Shown here piece by piece: positions 40,665 through 49,242 of a stretch of 59,517 bases of DNA. The translations under genes were made by a program, and so were the position numbers. The DNA lies in assembly GCA_903906635.1 (NCBI GenBank), contig CAIVLE010000057.1, forward strand, positions 1 through 59,517. The letters are read 5' to 3'. Positions within the stretch are counted from its first letter, which is position 1. Each line of letters begins with the position of its first letter. The notes under the pieces are model-generated. The model worked only from the letters and a program-made list of their open reading frames with translations. It was not told the origin of the DNA and did not search any database. This DNA is from an uncultured Burkholderiales bacterium (GTDB lineage: Bacteria; Pseudomonadota; Gammaproteobacteria; Burkholderiales; Burkholderiaceae_C).

Positions 40665-41102
40665 GTGACGCTCGACTGGAACCATTTCTCACCTGGACCA
40701 TCCTTGGCTGGTGGCCTGATGCTGGGACTGGCCTCGGCTTTGTTCATTTTGCTCAACGGTCGCATCTTGGGCATCAGTGGCATCTTGGGCGGGCTGATGC
40801 CTCCACGGCGCGGTGACATCATTTGGCGGATCAGTTTTTTGTTGGGGCTGCTGTGTGCGCCATGGCTGGTGCAACTCGTGGACCCAGTTTGGGGGCTGCA
40901 GGCCCCTCGCATTGACGCGAGCACTGGCACAGTGATCGTGGCTGGGCTCTTGGTGGGCTTGGGTACACGCTATGCATCGGGGTGCACCAGTGGGCATGGC
41001 GTGTGTGGCTTATCTCGTTTGTCAGCACGATCCATGGTGGCCACCGGGGTGTTCATGGCCACTGGCTTGGCCACCGTGTTTGTGGTCCAACACATTTTTT
41101 AA
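40665..41102 (+). CDS. YeeE/YedE-family sulfur transporter half, N-type
   Basis: A 145-residue membrane protein of the YeeE/YedE (DUF395, PmpA-like) family, members of which carry thiosulfate or other sulfur species. Signature elements are [47 protein letters not shown] (in pieces) and [15 protein letters not shown]. The [10 protein letters not shown] motif holds the conserved cysteines. GTG at 40665 is chosen over TTG at 40650 because AAGGA is seven bases upstream. The partner half follows 10 bases later. Confidence 0.88.
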   Translation: MTLDWNHFSPGPSLAGGLMLGLASALFILLNGRILGISGILGGLMPPRRGDIIWRISFLLGLLCAPWLVQLVDPVWGLQAPRIDASTGTVIVAGLLVGLGTRYASGCTSGHGVCGLSRLSARSMVATGVFMATGLATVFVVQHIF

Positions 41103-41112
41103 AGGCTGGGCT

Positions 41113-41541
41113 ATGCAACGCATCTGTGAATTTTTGGTAGGCCTGCTGTTTGGTGTGGGCTTGATGCTCTCTGGCATGACCGACCCGGGCAAGGTGATTG
41201 GCTTTTTGGATATCACCGGGCTCTGGGACCCTTCATTGGCACTGGTGATGGCAGGTGCCATTGGGGCAGGATCTTTGGCATTCGCGGCCGCGAAAAAACG
41301 CACTCACTCGTGGCTAGGCCAAGAGTTTGATTGGCCCGCGTCCGAACACATCGATCGTCGTTTGGTGCTTGGCAGCTGGGTGTTTGGGGTGGGTTGGGGC
41401 TTGGCTGGCTTTTGCCCAGGCCCGGCTTGGGTCACCATGGCCGCAGGCCAAGAAAAAGCCTTCTACTTTGTCGGGGCAATGATCTTTGGCATGATCACTT
41501 ATTCATTACTGCAACGCCTTTCGCCTTCTTCTTCTAATTGA
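41113..41541 (+). CDS. YeeE/YedE-family sulfur transporter half, C-type
   Basis: A 142-residue membrane protein, PmpB-like partner of the preceding half. It contains FLVGLLFGVGLMLSGMTDPGKVIGFLDITG, GSWVFGVGWGLAGFCPGPAWV and GAMIFGMITYSLLQRL (fragments). The GFCPGPA cysteine is conserved in the family. Together the two halves would form one YeeE-like channel. The ATG at 41113 follows AAAGGCTGGG. Confidence 0.88.
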   Translation: MQRICEFLVGLLFGVGLMLSGMTDPGKVIGFLDITGLWDPSLALVMAGAIGAGSLAFAAAKKRTHSWLGQEFDWPASEHIDRRLVLGSWVFGVGWGLAGFCPGPAWVTMAAGQEKAFYFVGAMIFGMITYSLLQRLSPSSSN

Positions 41542-41565
41542 TCCACCCTTGATTGAAAACAAACT

Positions 41566-42471
41566 ATGAATCCCAACTTGATCCAAGACAGCCAAGCCCT
41601 GCTGCACAGCAGCGACGCCAGCACCTCAGCGCCCACGCGTCGCTTGGCCTTGCAAACCGCCTTGGGGCTGGGTTATGCCGCAGCGGCCATGCCGTTGATG
41701 GCTCAAACCGCCATCAAAACCTCCAGCGAAGGCTTGCTCAGTGGTGAGGTCGTGATCGACGTCAATGGCTTCAAAATGCCCGCCTACCGCTCAGCGCCGG
41801 CTGGCAAAACCAACTTGCCGGTGGTGCTGGTGATTTCCGAGATCTTTGGTGTGCACGAATACATCGCCGATGTGACCCGCCGCCTGGCTAAAGAAGGCTA
41901 CTTGGCCATTGCGCCTGAGATGTTCATCCGCCAAGGCGACGCCAGCAGCTATGGCGAAATTGCCAAGCTGCAAGCCGAAGTTATCTCCAAAGTCCCCGAT
42001 GCACAGGTGATGGGCGACTTGGACGCCTGCGTCGCTTGGGCGGGCGCTCAAGGCGGCAACACACAGCGCATTGGCATCACTGGGTTTTGCTGGGGCGGAC
42101 GCATCACGTGGCTGTATGCCCAACGCAACCCCAGCGTCAAAGCCGGTGTGGCTTGGTATGGCCGCTTAGAAGGTCAAACCAGCCCCATCACGCCAAGCCA
42201 CCCCATAGAACAAGCTGCTCTGCTCAAAGCCCCGGTGTTGGGTTTGTACGGTGCGGCCGACACTGGCATTTCGGTGGCCTCGGTCGACCGAATGAAAGCT
42301 GCGCTAGCCCAAGCAGGTGCTCAAGGCAATGCGGCTGCCAAGGCCAGCGACTTTGTGGTCTACCCCGACACCCCCCACGCCTTTCATGCCGACTACCGCT
42401 CCAGCTACCGCGCAGGACCTGCCACCGATGGCTGGCAGCGGGCCGTGGCTTGGTTTGCCAAAAACCTGTAA
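41566..42471 (+). CDS. Dienelactone hydrolase-family protein with Tat leader
   Basis: A 301-residue alpha/beta hydrolase. The nucleophile elbow is GFCWGG (Cys), with Glu in VVLVISEIFGVHEYI, Asp in GLYGAADTGISV and His in YPDTPHAFHADYR. The N-terminus TRRLALQTALGLGYAAAAMPLMAQ is a twin-arginine signal, so the protein is exported. Dienelactone hydrolases open cis-dienelactone in chloroaromatic breakdown, but Tat-exported members are widespread and their substrates unknown. It is 24 bases after the second YeeE half and may belong to the same transcript. Confidence 0.88.
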   Translation: MNPNLIQDSQALLHSSDASTSAPTRRLALQTALGLGYAAAAMPLMAQTAIKTSSEGLLSGEVVIDVNGFKMPAYRSAPAGKTNLPVVLVISEIFGVHEYIADVTRRLAKEGYLAIAPEMFIRQGDASSYGEIAKLQAEVISKVPDAQVMGDLDACVAWAGAQGGNTQRIGITGFCWGGRITWLYAQRNPSVKAGVAWYGRLEGQTSPITPSHPIEQAALLKAPVLGLYGAADTGISVASVDRMKAALAQAGAQGNAAAKASDFVVYPDTPHAFHADYRSSYRAGPATDGWQRAVAWFAKNL

Positions 42472-42507
42472 ATTGCCTGGGCTCATGCGGCGAGCTGCCG
42501 CCCCTGG

Positions 42508-43596
42508 CTAAGCCGCCACAAAGACCCGTGCTTTGCGCGGCGTCAGCACCAAGGTGTCACCTTCGGCAAAGCCTTGTTCGTGAAACTGCGCGGCAGGAAT
42601 CTGCGCTTCGATGATTTGGTCTTGCGACGGGTCGTCGCCTTCCACGGCCATCAACTCCAATCGCGCGGTCGGCCCCACCACGATAGCGCGGGTGAGTTGT
42701 GCGACGATGCCCTCGTCACCATGCTTATAGCGGCGCACATCGAGGTCGTGTGGACGGACAAAGACCGAAGCTTTGGCATCTTGCACATGTTGGTGCTCGG
42801 GGCTGGGAACCCGAACGGTCTGACCTTCGATGCCAATGTGCATCTCGCCTTCATGGGCACGGCCATGGAACAAGTTCACATCCCCCAAAAAGCCATAGAC
42901 AAACGGGCTGGCCGGGTGTTCCCACACCTCTTGGGGTGAGCCCACCTGCTCCACCTGGCCACGGTTCATCACCACCACACGGTCGGCTACTTCGAGCGCT
43001 TCTTCTTGGTCGTGGGTGACGAAGATGGTGGTGACGTTCAAGTCGTCGTGCAAGCGGCGCAACCAACGTCGCAACTCTTTGCGGACCTTGGCATCCAAAG
43101 CGCCAAACGGCTCATCCAACAGCAGCACCTTGGGCTCCACTGCCAAAGCACGTGCCAGCGCGATACGCTGACGTTGCCCGCCTGAGAGCTGCGAGGGGTA
43201 GCGCTCGGCCAACCAATCGAGTTGCACCAGGCTCAAGAGATCGTGCACTTTTTGTTGAATCTTCGCCTCGCTTGGGCGTTCGCTGCGAGGCTTCACACGC
43301 AAGCCGAAGGCCACGTTCTCAAAGACCGTCATGTGGCGAAACAGCGCGTAGTGCTGAAACACAAAACCCACCTGACGCTCGCGAACATGCACATGGGTGG
43401 TGTCTTCGCCGCTGAACGAAATGGTGCCCCGGTCTGCCGTCTCCAAGCCCGCAATGATGCGCAGCAAGGTGGTTTTGCCACAGCCCGAAGGGCCCAGCAA
43501 GGCGATCAGCTCACCGGACTCAATGTCCAAGCTGACGTCGCCCAGGGCCTGGAAGTCACCAAACTGCTTGTGGATGTTGCGGATTTCAATGCTCAT
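42508..43596 (-). CDS. cysA: Sulfate/thiosulfate ABC importer ATP-binding protein
   Basis: A 362-residue ATPase of the CysA type: Walker [13 protein letters not shown] signature [16 protein letters not shown], Walker [17 protein letters not shown] and switch His in [15 protein letters not shown]. After residue ~240 a TOBE-like regulatory domain follows ([13 protein letters not shown]). Its ATG overlaps the cysW stop (ATGA), so it is the last gene of the sbp-cysTWA order. It hydrolyses ATP at the cytoplasmic face to drive sulfate uptake. Confidence 0.95.
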   Translation of the reverse strand: MSIEIRNIHKQFGDFQALGDVSLDIESGELIALLGPSGCGKTTLLRIIAGLETADRGTISFSGEDTTHVHVRERQVGFVFQHYALFRHMTVFENVAFGLRVKPRSERPSEAKIQQKVHDLLSLVQLDWLAERYPSQLSGGQRQRIALARALAVEPKVLLLDEPFGALDAKVRKELRRWLRRLHDDLNVTTIFVTHDQEEALEVADRVVVMNRGQVEQVGSPQEVWEHPASPFVYGFLGDVNLFHGRAHEGEMHIGIEGQTVRVPSPEHQHVQDAKASVFVRPHDLDVRRYKHGDEGIVAQLTRAIVVGPTARLELMAVEGDDPSQDQIIEAQIPAAQFHEQGFAEGDTLVLTPRKARVFVAA

Positions 43597-44534
43597 GGCT
43601 TTTTGCTTTGGGAAAGATGTGGGACAGCGACAGGACGCTCAGGGGGCAAATCGGCCGAGGCTTTGAGTTCGCGTGCATGACGCCACTCGACCATCGACTT
43701 GATGGCCAAGGTCACCAAGGCCAACAATGCCAACAAAGAGGCCACAGCAAACGCCGCCGCCGATTGGTATTCGTTGTACAAAATTTCAACATGCAAAGGC
43801 ATGGTGTTGGTTTGCCCTCGGATGTGACCCGAGACCACCGACACCGCACCAAACTCACCCATGGCGCGCGCATTGCACAAGATAACGCCATAAATCAGGC
43901 CCCACTTGATGTTAGGCAGGGTCACATGCCAAAAGGTTTGCCATCCTGTGGCGCCCAGCACGATGGCGGCTTGTTCTTCGTCGTTACCCTGAGCTTGCAT
44001 GAGGGGAATCAACTCACGCGCAATGAAGGGGAAAGTCACAAACACCGTGGCCAGCACAATGCCCGGCACTGCAAAGATGATTTTGATGTCGTGGGCTTGC
44101 AACCAAGGACCAAACCAGCCTTGGGCACCAAACATCAAGACATAAATCAAACCCGCCACCACCGGTGAGACCGAGAACGGCAAGTCCACCAACGTGGTCA
44201 AGAACGCTTTGCCAGTAAATTCGAATTTCGCAATCGCCCAAGCCGCCGCCACACCAAACACCAAGTTCAAGGGCACAGCAACCAAGGCGGTGAAAAAGGT
44301 CAAGCGGATCGCTGACCACGCATCAGGCTCTTGCAACGCCAACCAGTAAGCGTCCAAGCCCTTACGCAAAGCTTCGGTGAACACCGCAGCCAGGGGCAAG
44401 ACCAAGAACAAAACCATGAAGCTCAGTGCCAGTGCGATCAAACCCCAACGCACCCAAGTGGGCTCGGTGGTGCCCGCACGCTGGGCTTTGGCCATCACAG
44501 CCGAGGTGCCAGAGGGGTTCAAGACGGCGCTCAT
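43593..44534 (-). CDS. cysW: Sulfate ABC importer permease CysW
   Basis: A 313-residue permease with six membrane helices and the coupling EAA loop [26 protein letters not shown]. CysW-typical segments are [30 protein letters not shown] (in pieces), [22 protein letters not shown] and [26 protein letters not shown]. It overlaps cysT upstream and cysA downstream by four bases each, giving tight translational coupling. Confidence 0.95.
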   Translation of the reverse strand: MSAVLNPSGTSAVMAKAQRAGTTEPTWVRWGLIALALSFMVLFLVLPLAAVFTEALRKGLDAYWLALQEPDAWSAIRLTFFTALVAVPLNLVFGVAAAWAIAKFEFTGKAFLTTLVDLPFSVSPVVAGLIYVLMFGAQGWFGPWLQAHDIKIIFAVPGIVLATVFVTFPFIARELIPLMQAQGNDEEQAAIVLGATGWQTFWHVTLPNIKWGLIYGVILCNARAMGEFGAVSVVSGHIRGQTNTMPLHVEILYNEYQSAAAFAVASLLALLALVTLAIKSMVEWRHARELKASADLPPERPVAVPHLSQSKKP

Positions 44535-45385
44535 GCAGGTGCTCCGGTGTGGCGACGCTGCCAGGCTTGCAAGGCGTTGATGACCAGCAGCAAGACAAAC
44601 GAAATCACCAACATCACCAAGGCCACGGCAGTAGCACCCGCGTAGTCATACTGCTCCAACTTGCCGATGATGATGAGTGGCGTGATCTCTGAGACCATGG
44701 GCATGTTGCCCGCTATGAAGATGACCGAGCCGTACTCGCCAATGGCACGCGCAAAGGCCATGGCAAAGCCGGTCAATAAGGCTGGGGCTATGGACGGAAA
44801 AATCACTCGACTGAAAATTTGCCAGCGCGTAGCCCCCAGGCAAGTAGCGGCTTCTTCCAGTTCCTTCTCAGCGTCTTCCAACACCGGCTGCACCGTGCGC
44901 ACCACAAACGGCAGGCCAATGAAGATCAAGGCGATCACCACCCCGTTGGGATTAAACGCCAGCTGAATGCCCAGCGGTTCAAGGTACTGCCCGATCCAAC
45001 CGTTGCCCGCCAGCAAAGCCGTGAGCGAAATACCGGCCACGGCTGTAGGCAACGCAAACGGCAAGTCCACCAAGGCGTCAACCACCTTCTTGCCAAAGAA
45101 GTTGTAGCGCACTAAAACCCATGCCACCAGCAAGCCAAACACCACATTCACCAAGGCCGCCAGCAACGACGCTCCAAAGGTCAAGCGGTAAGAAGCCATC
45201 ACGCGCGGTCCAGTCACGGCAGCCCAAAACTGCTCCCACGTGAGGGTGAAGGTTTTGAAAATCAGCGCCGACAAAGGAATGAGCACGATCAAGCTGAGGT
45301 AAGCCAGCGTGAATCCCAAGGTGATGTTGAAACCCGGTAACACACGCGCCGGTGTGTGATGCTTGGAGAGAGAGAACAAGGCCAT
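44531..45385 (-). CDS. cysT: Sulfate ABC importer permease CysT (CysU)
   Basis: A 284-residue permease, partner of CysW. Typical segments are [44 protein letters not shown], the EAA loop [24 protein letters not shown] and [18 protein letters not shown]. It starts six bases after the sbp stop. Confidence 0.95.
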   Translation of the reverse strand: MALFSLSKHHTPARVLPGFNITLGFTLAYLSLIVLIPLSALIFKTFTLTWEQFWAAVTGPRVMASYRLTFGASLLAALVNVVFGLLVAWVLVRYNFFGKKVVDALVDLPFALPTAVAGISLTALLAGNGWIGQYLEPLGIQLAFNPNGVVIALIFIGLPFVVRTVQPVLEDAEKELEEAATCLGATRWQIFSRVIFPSIAPALLTGFAMAFARAIGEYGSVIFIAGNMPMVSEITPLIIIGKLEQYDYAGATAVALVMLVISFVLLLVINALQAWQRRHTGAPA

Positions 45386-45391
45386 GCGTGC

Positions 45392-46384
45392 TTACTTCAC
45401 CGTGTAAATTTTGTCGAACTGGCCACCGTCGTTGAAGTGCACCCTCTGCGCCTCACCCAATGAACCGAAATACTCGCTCACGGGCACCAACTGAATGGGC
45501 TTGAAAGTATTTGCGTACTTCTTGAGCAAGACCGCAGAGCGTGGACGCAAGGCATGTTTGGCAGCAATCTCTTGCGCCTCGTCCGAGTACAGGTAATCCA
45601 GATAGGCTTTGGCCAGCTCCGCTGTGCCCTTTTTGGCCACGGTGCGCTCCACCACTGCCACTGGGTTTTCTGCCACGATGCTGACCGAAGGGTGCACTGC
45701 ATCGACCTTGCCGGTGCCAAACTCACGGTCGACCGAGATCACCTCAGACTCAAAGGTCACCAACACATCGCCGATGTTGCGTTGCAAAAAAATGGTGGTC
45801 GCGTCCCGACCGCCTTTGGCCAGCACCGGCACATTTTTGAACAACTTGCCCACAAACTCGGCAGCTTGTGCGTCGGTGCCCCCTTTTTTACGGACATAGG
45901 CCCATGCGGCCAAATAGGTCATGCGGCCATTGCCACCAGTTTTGGGGTTGACGACGATCACCTGCATGCCAGGCTTGATCAGGTCATCCCAATCCTTGAT
46001 GCCTTTGGGGTTGCCGTTGCGGGTCAAGAACAACATCGTCGAGGTGGTCGGCGAGGCGTTGTTGGGAAAACGCTTGGCCCAGTCTTTGGCCACTACACCA
46101 TTGGTGGCCAAGAATTCGATGTCGGTGGTGGTGTTCATTGTCACCACATCGGCCTCGAGTCCATCATTGACGGCGCGCGCTTGCGCGCTCGACCCGCCAT
46201 GGGCTTGGTCCACCTTAACGTCTTTGCCGGTGGTCTTTTTGTAGTGCGCCACAAAAGCCACGTTGTAGTCTTTGTAAAACTCACGTGCCACGTCGTACGA
46301 GGCATTGAGCAAGGTTTGTGCAGATGCCCAAGAGGTGGCGGTGAGCAACGTCAACGCACAGATGGCGAGAATCAAATTTTTCAT
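45392..46384 (-). CDS. sbp: Periplasmic sulfate-binding protein
   Basis: A 330-residue binding protein with signal peptide (LILAICALTLLTATSWASAQ). Sbp/CysP motifs are LLNASYDVAREFYKDYN, VDQAHGGSSAQARAVNDGL, DVVTMNTTTDIEFLA, NNASPTTSTMLFLTRNGNPK, GRMTYLAAWAY and HFNDGGQFDKIY. It binds sulfate (or thiosulfate) and delivers it to CysTW. Its ATG overlaps the stop of the upstream hydrolase gene. A second, only partly contained paralogue lies at 59008-59517. Confidence 0.95.
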   Translation of the reverse strand: MKNLILAICALTLLTATSWASAQTLLNASYDVAREFYKDYNVAFVAHYKKTTGKDVKVDQAHGGSSAQARAVNDGLEADVVTMNTTTDIEFLATNGVVAKDWAKRFPNNASPTTSTMLFLTRNGNPKGIKDWDDLIKPGMQVIVVNPKTGGNGRMTYLAAWAYVRKKGGTDAQAAEFVGKLFKNVPVLAKGGRDATTIFLQRNIGDVLVTFESEVISVDREFGTGKVDAVHPSVSIVAENPVAVVERTVAKKGTAELAKAYLDYLYSDEAQEIAAKHALRPRSAVLLKKYANTFKPIQLVPVSEYFGSLGEAQRVHFNDGGQFDKIYTVK

Positions 46385-46977
46385 GCGGATTGAAGGTGGA
46401 GATGGGCCACAGGTTCGGTTGAATGAACTGGGGCTTTCAAGGCCAACGGGGCCCCTACCAAAGATTGCAACAATGCGAGCCCCAATGGCCAAGCGCCAAA
46501 GCCAGACTCGACATTGATGTGCCCAGCATTTTGTAACCGGACAAATTCGCTGCCCCACGAGCGGGCATAGGCCCCTGCGGTGCGAACTGAACAATAGGGG
46601 TCGTTGCTGCTGGCCACCAAGACACTGCGGTACGGCAAGGGTTGGTAAGGAACGGGGGCAAAGTCGACCAAAGGTGCACGACGCTCTGGATCAGCAGGTG
46701 CTACCAGCAATGCCCCTTGAACACGCGTGAGCGCCTCAGGCGGCAAATGCGTGATGGCAATGGCACCTAGGCTGTGCCCCACCAACACCACCGGGCCGGC
46801 TTGCGCCTGAATTGTGTTGGCGATGCTGCGCACCCAAGCGCTGCGGGTGGGCGAAATCCAATCGTCTTGCTGCACCCGAACGGCGTGCGTCAAGCTGTCG
46901 GCCCACAGGCTTTGCCAGTGGCCAGGGCCTGAATCGCGCCAGCCCGGAACGATGATGAGTGAGGGATTGGAAGACAT
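46381..46977 (-). CDS. RBBP9/YdeN-like serine hydrolase coupled to sbp
   Basis: A 198-residue alpha/beta hydrolase. It begins SLIIVPGWRDSGPGHWQSLW, with nucleophile elbow VLVGHSLGAIA, Asp in VASSNDPYCSV and His in LQNAGHINVESGFGAWP, exactly the RBBP9/YdeN pattern. The stop overlaps the sbp ATG (ATGA), so it is first in the sulfate-importer transcript. A serine hydrolase coupled to sulfate uptake might release sulfate or sulfonate from an ester, but the family is not known for that. ATG at 46977 is the most natural start; one more ATG lies nine bases upstream. Confidence 0.85.
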   Translation of the reverse strand: MSSNPSLIIVPGWRDSGPGHWQSLWADSLTHAVRVQQDDWISPTRSAWVRSIANTIQAQAGPVVLVGHSLGAIAITHLPPEALTRVQGALLVAPADPERRAPLVDFAPVPYQPLPYRSVLVASSNDPYCSVRTAGAYARSWGSEFVRLQNAGHINVESGFGAWPLGLALLQSLVGAPLALKAPVHSTEPVAHLHLQSA

Positions 46978-47007
46978 GGCCTGCATTGTGCGAGGCCAGT
47001 CTCTGAT

Positions 47008-47029
47008 CAACAACGAATCAATTGTTGTT
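47008..47029. repeat. Inverted repeat upstream of the sulfate operon
   Basis: CAACAA (47008-47013) and TTGTTG (47022-47027) lie 31-50 bases upstream of the first gene of the hydrolase-sbp-cysTWA transcript. Position fits a regulator-binding site; no identity is claimed. Confidence 0.3.
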
Positions 47030-47087
47030 TGCTTATGTGCAGCTTCGTATAAAGCGTTACAAATCTAGCGCCTTCAAAGTGCAACCA

Positions 47088-47483
47088 TTAAAAATCGTCG
47101 CCTTTGAGGGAGTCAATTTTGAGAAAACACTTCTTTGCAAAAGCCAGCAGCTGTGGGTCGCTGGGGTGATCTACCGTTTCAACACCCAGAATTTTTGCAG
47201 CCACCTTTGGATCGTGCTGGTGCACATGCTTGATCAACTCCAGCTTGGCTGAGCCGGGCCCGACGACGAGAACCTCTTTGGCATCAGAAAAGCTTTGCAC
47301 CACCGCATGCAAGTAATCTTGCGAGGTTTGTACTTTGCCGCTGCCCAAGGCTCCCCGATGGTGATGTAAATGCCCCTGGTGGGTGTCGGTCTTGACCTTC
47401 TCAAGCGTGCTGGTGTTCGAGTTGAAATGGATGATGTGGGCTTCTTGGTGATCCAGCCAAACGACTGCATGATTAAAGGACAT
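47088..47483 (-). CDS. Small translational-machinery-type protein (eRF1/Pelota-like)
   Basis: A 131-residue protein beginning MSFNHAVVWLDHQEAHIIHF, the hallmark of a small bacterial family usually annotated as translational machinery protein. The middle has a His-rich DTHQGHLHHHRG, then ASQDYLHAVVQSFSDAKEVLVVGPG-type sequence (here TSQDYLHAVVQSFSDAKEVL), and the end has VAAKILGVETVDHPSDPQLLAFAKK, resembling the C-terminal domain of eRF1/Pelota and host-attachment proteins. Function is unknown; stress or ribosome association is inferred from family naming only. ATG at 47483 has GGAGAACTT upstream. Confidence 0.8.
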   Translation of the reverse strand: MSFNHAVVWLDHQEAHIIHFNSNTSTLEKVKTDTHQGHLHHHRGALGSGKVQTSQDYLHAVVQSFSDAKEVLVVGPGSAKLELIKHVHQHDPKVAAKILGVETVDHPSDPQLLAFAKKCFLKIDSLKGDDF

Positions 47484-47582
47484 AAGTTCTCCTGTTGAGT
47501 TGAGAGTGTCTTGCCAATTCAACGCCACTCATTTGAGTCACATCAAACAAGTCCCAAGTGGCTGCAATGAACTCGCTTGTCT

Positions 47583-47600
47583 CTGTGCGCTTGCGCACAG
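47583..47600. repeat. 18-base palindrome in the divergent aapJ upstream region
   Basis: CTGTGCGC (47583-47590) and GCGCACAG (47593-47600) around TT, in the 183-base gap between the divergent genes at 47483 and 47667. There is no U tract. It is a candidate operator for the binding-protein gene, or a leader hairpin. Confidence 0.45.
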
Positions 47601-47666
47601 CCAACTTGAACCCCCAACGTGGGTTTGACGGACAATGTGCAGTTCGTTTTGATCGTTGGAGCACCC

Positions 47667-48707
47667 ATGACACGCCGTCTGATTCACACTTCTTTGCGCA
47701 CCTGGCTGGCCTTTGCTGCACTGGGCCTGTGCTTGCCACAAGTCTGGGCGGGCAAAACATTGGACGCGGTGAAACAACGTGGCCAAGTGGTGTGCGGTGT
47801 CAACACGGGCTTGGCCGGCTTTGGCGCCGCTGACAGCCAGGGCAAGTGGAGTGGCTTGGATGTGGACGTCTGCCGCGCCGTGGCTGCAGCCGTTCTGGGT
47901 GACGCCAACAAAGTTCGCTTTGTACCGCTGTCTGCGCCGCAACGCTTCACCGCGCTGCAATCTGGCGAGGTGGATGTGCTGTCACGCAACACCACCTTCA
48001 CTCTCACACGCGACGCGTCGCTGGGTCTGCACCAAACCGCGGTCACTTTCTACGATGGCCAGGCCTTCATGGTGCCTGCCAAAGCCAACCTCAAAAGTGC
48101 CAAGCAACTCAAAGGGGCCACGGTGTGCGTGCAATCGGGCACCACCACTGAAAAAAATCTGAGCGACTTTTCTCGCGCCAACAAACTCGACCTCAAACCC
48201 GTGGTGTTTGAAAAGTTTGACGCAGCCAACGCCGCCTACTTTGCGGGCCGCTGCAAGGCCTACACGACTGATGGCTCAGGCTTGGCCTCGATCCGAGCCA
48301 AAGAAGCCAAGAACCCCAAAGACCATGTGATCTTGCCCGAGCTCATCTCCAAAGAGCCCCTGGGCCCACTGGTGCGTCGGGGTGACGATGAGTGGCTGGC
48401 CATCGTGAAGTGGACCATCTACGGCTTGATCGAAGCCGAGGAAGTGGGCATCACATCGGCTAACTTGGAAAGCCTCAAAACCGACAGCACCGATCCGCTG
48501 GTGCTGCGCTTGCTAGGTAAGTCGGACGACACCGGCAAACTGCTAGGTCTCGACAAAGAGTGGTTGGCGCACGCCATTGCCGCTGTGGGCAACTATGGCG
48601 AGATGTTCGAGCGGCACTTGGGTGAAAAAAGCCCACTCGGCCTCAAACGCGGACTCAACGCCCAGTGGTCCAAAGGTGGCTTGCAATACGCCATTCCCAT
48701 TCGGTGA
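47667..48707 (+). CDS. aapJ: General L-amino-acid ABC substrate-binding protein, AapJ/BztA-like
   Basis: A 346-residue polar amino-acid-binding protein with signal peptide (LAFAALGLCLPQVWAG). Family features are LDAVKQRGQVVCGVNTGLAGFGAAD, SGLDVDVCRAVAAAVLGD, DVLSRNTTFTLTRD, AKQLKGATVCVQSGTTTEKNL and FERHLGEKSPLGLKRGLNAQWSKGGL (fragments). AapJ normally precedes aapQMP in one operon; here those genes lie at 56158-59002 on the same strand, with eight minus-strand genes between. ATG at 47667 follows TTGGAGCACCC. Confidence 0.92.
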   Translation: MTRRLIHTSLRTWLAFAALGLCLPQVWAGKTLDAVKQRGQVVCGVNTGLAGFGAADSQGKWSGLDVDVCRAVAAAVLGDANKVRFVPLSAPQRFTALQSGEVDVLSRNTTFTLTRDASLGLHQTAVTFYDGQAFMVPAKANLKSAKQLKGATVCVQSGTTTEKNLSDFSRANKLDLKPVVFEKFDAANAAYFAGRCKAYTTDGSGLASIRAKEAKNPKDHVILPELISKEPLGPLVRRGDDEWLAIVKWTIYGLIEAEEVGITSANLESLKTDSTDPLVLRLLGKSDDTGKLLGLDKEWLAHAIAAVGNYGEMFERHLGEKSPLGLKRGLNAQWSKGGLQYAIPIR

Positions 48708-48734
48708 TCGGGCGAGATTTGAAGCGCACTTGGC

Positions 48735-49142
48735 TCAGGGCTGCATAGACAACAACACCGACTTCTCAGACTGACCATTGGCGTCCAACGGAAAAAAGCC
48801 CGGCATGTTGAAGGCATTCAGGTACCGGTAACTGCTGAATGCCATTGACCATTCGGCAAATCGTCGTTGCGTGATGGGCGATCTCTCTTGCACCTGAATG
48901 ACTTCATGCCTGGGGTCTTTCATCAAGGATTGCCACAACTGTTCAATCGCCTGGGGTGCTCCCTCGATGCATTGCGTGAAAACACCATCAGCGTACAACA
49001 AATGCCCGGTGATCCCCAGACGCGCATTGTTGTGCCGTGCGTGGTTCAAAATATTGAATAAATCTACCGTACCCAATGGCTGCGTTGCACGCGAGGTGTA
49101 GACCAAGCGCTCCAGGGTTGTGGGGATCTCAGAAGTAGGCAT
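48735..49142 (-). CDS. Short BLUF-domain blue-light photoreceptor
   Basis: A 135-residue single-domain BLUF flavoprotein. All five residues that define the photocycle in AppA/PixD are present at correct spacing: Tyr15 (RLVYTSRA), Asn39 (ARHNNARLGITG), Gln57 (GVFTQCIEG), Trp98 and Met100 (FAEWSMAF). Only about 30 residues follow the domain, so it must signal through a partner, as PixD does. It ends 27 bases from the convergent aapJ stop and starts 100 bases downstream of the hydantoin operon on the same strand. A freshwater, light-exposed lifestyle fits. Confidence 0.95.
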   Translation of the reverse strand: MPTSEIPTTLERLVYTSRATQPLGTVDLFNILNHARHNNARLGITGHLLYADGVFTQCIEGAPQAIEQLWQSLMKDPRHEVIQVQERSPITQRRFAEWSMAFSSYRYLNAFNMPGFFPLDANGQSEKSVLLSMQP

Positions 49143-49242
49143 GGGGCAATGCTCGCGTTCAAACTCATGTCAAAGAGGAGAGGATGAATGGGAATACTGA
49201 CAGCAAGTTGTCAATGTCTGAGCCGTTTGTCTCTCAACGAGT

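Noticed and set aside
45554-46393. Plus-strand open frame opposite sbp
   Set aside because: sbp is unmistakable; this frame lacks motifs and a ribosome-binding site.
47625-47653. TTGACG-N17-TTTGAT considered as aapJ promoter
   Set aside because: The predicted start of transcription would fall after the ribosome-binding site, immediately before the ATG.
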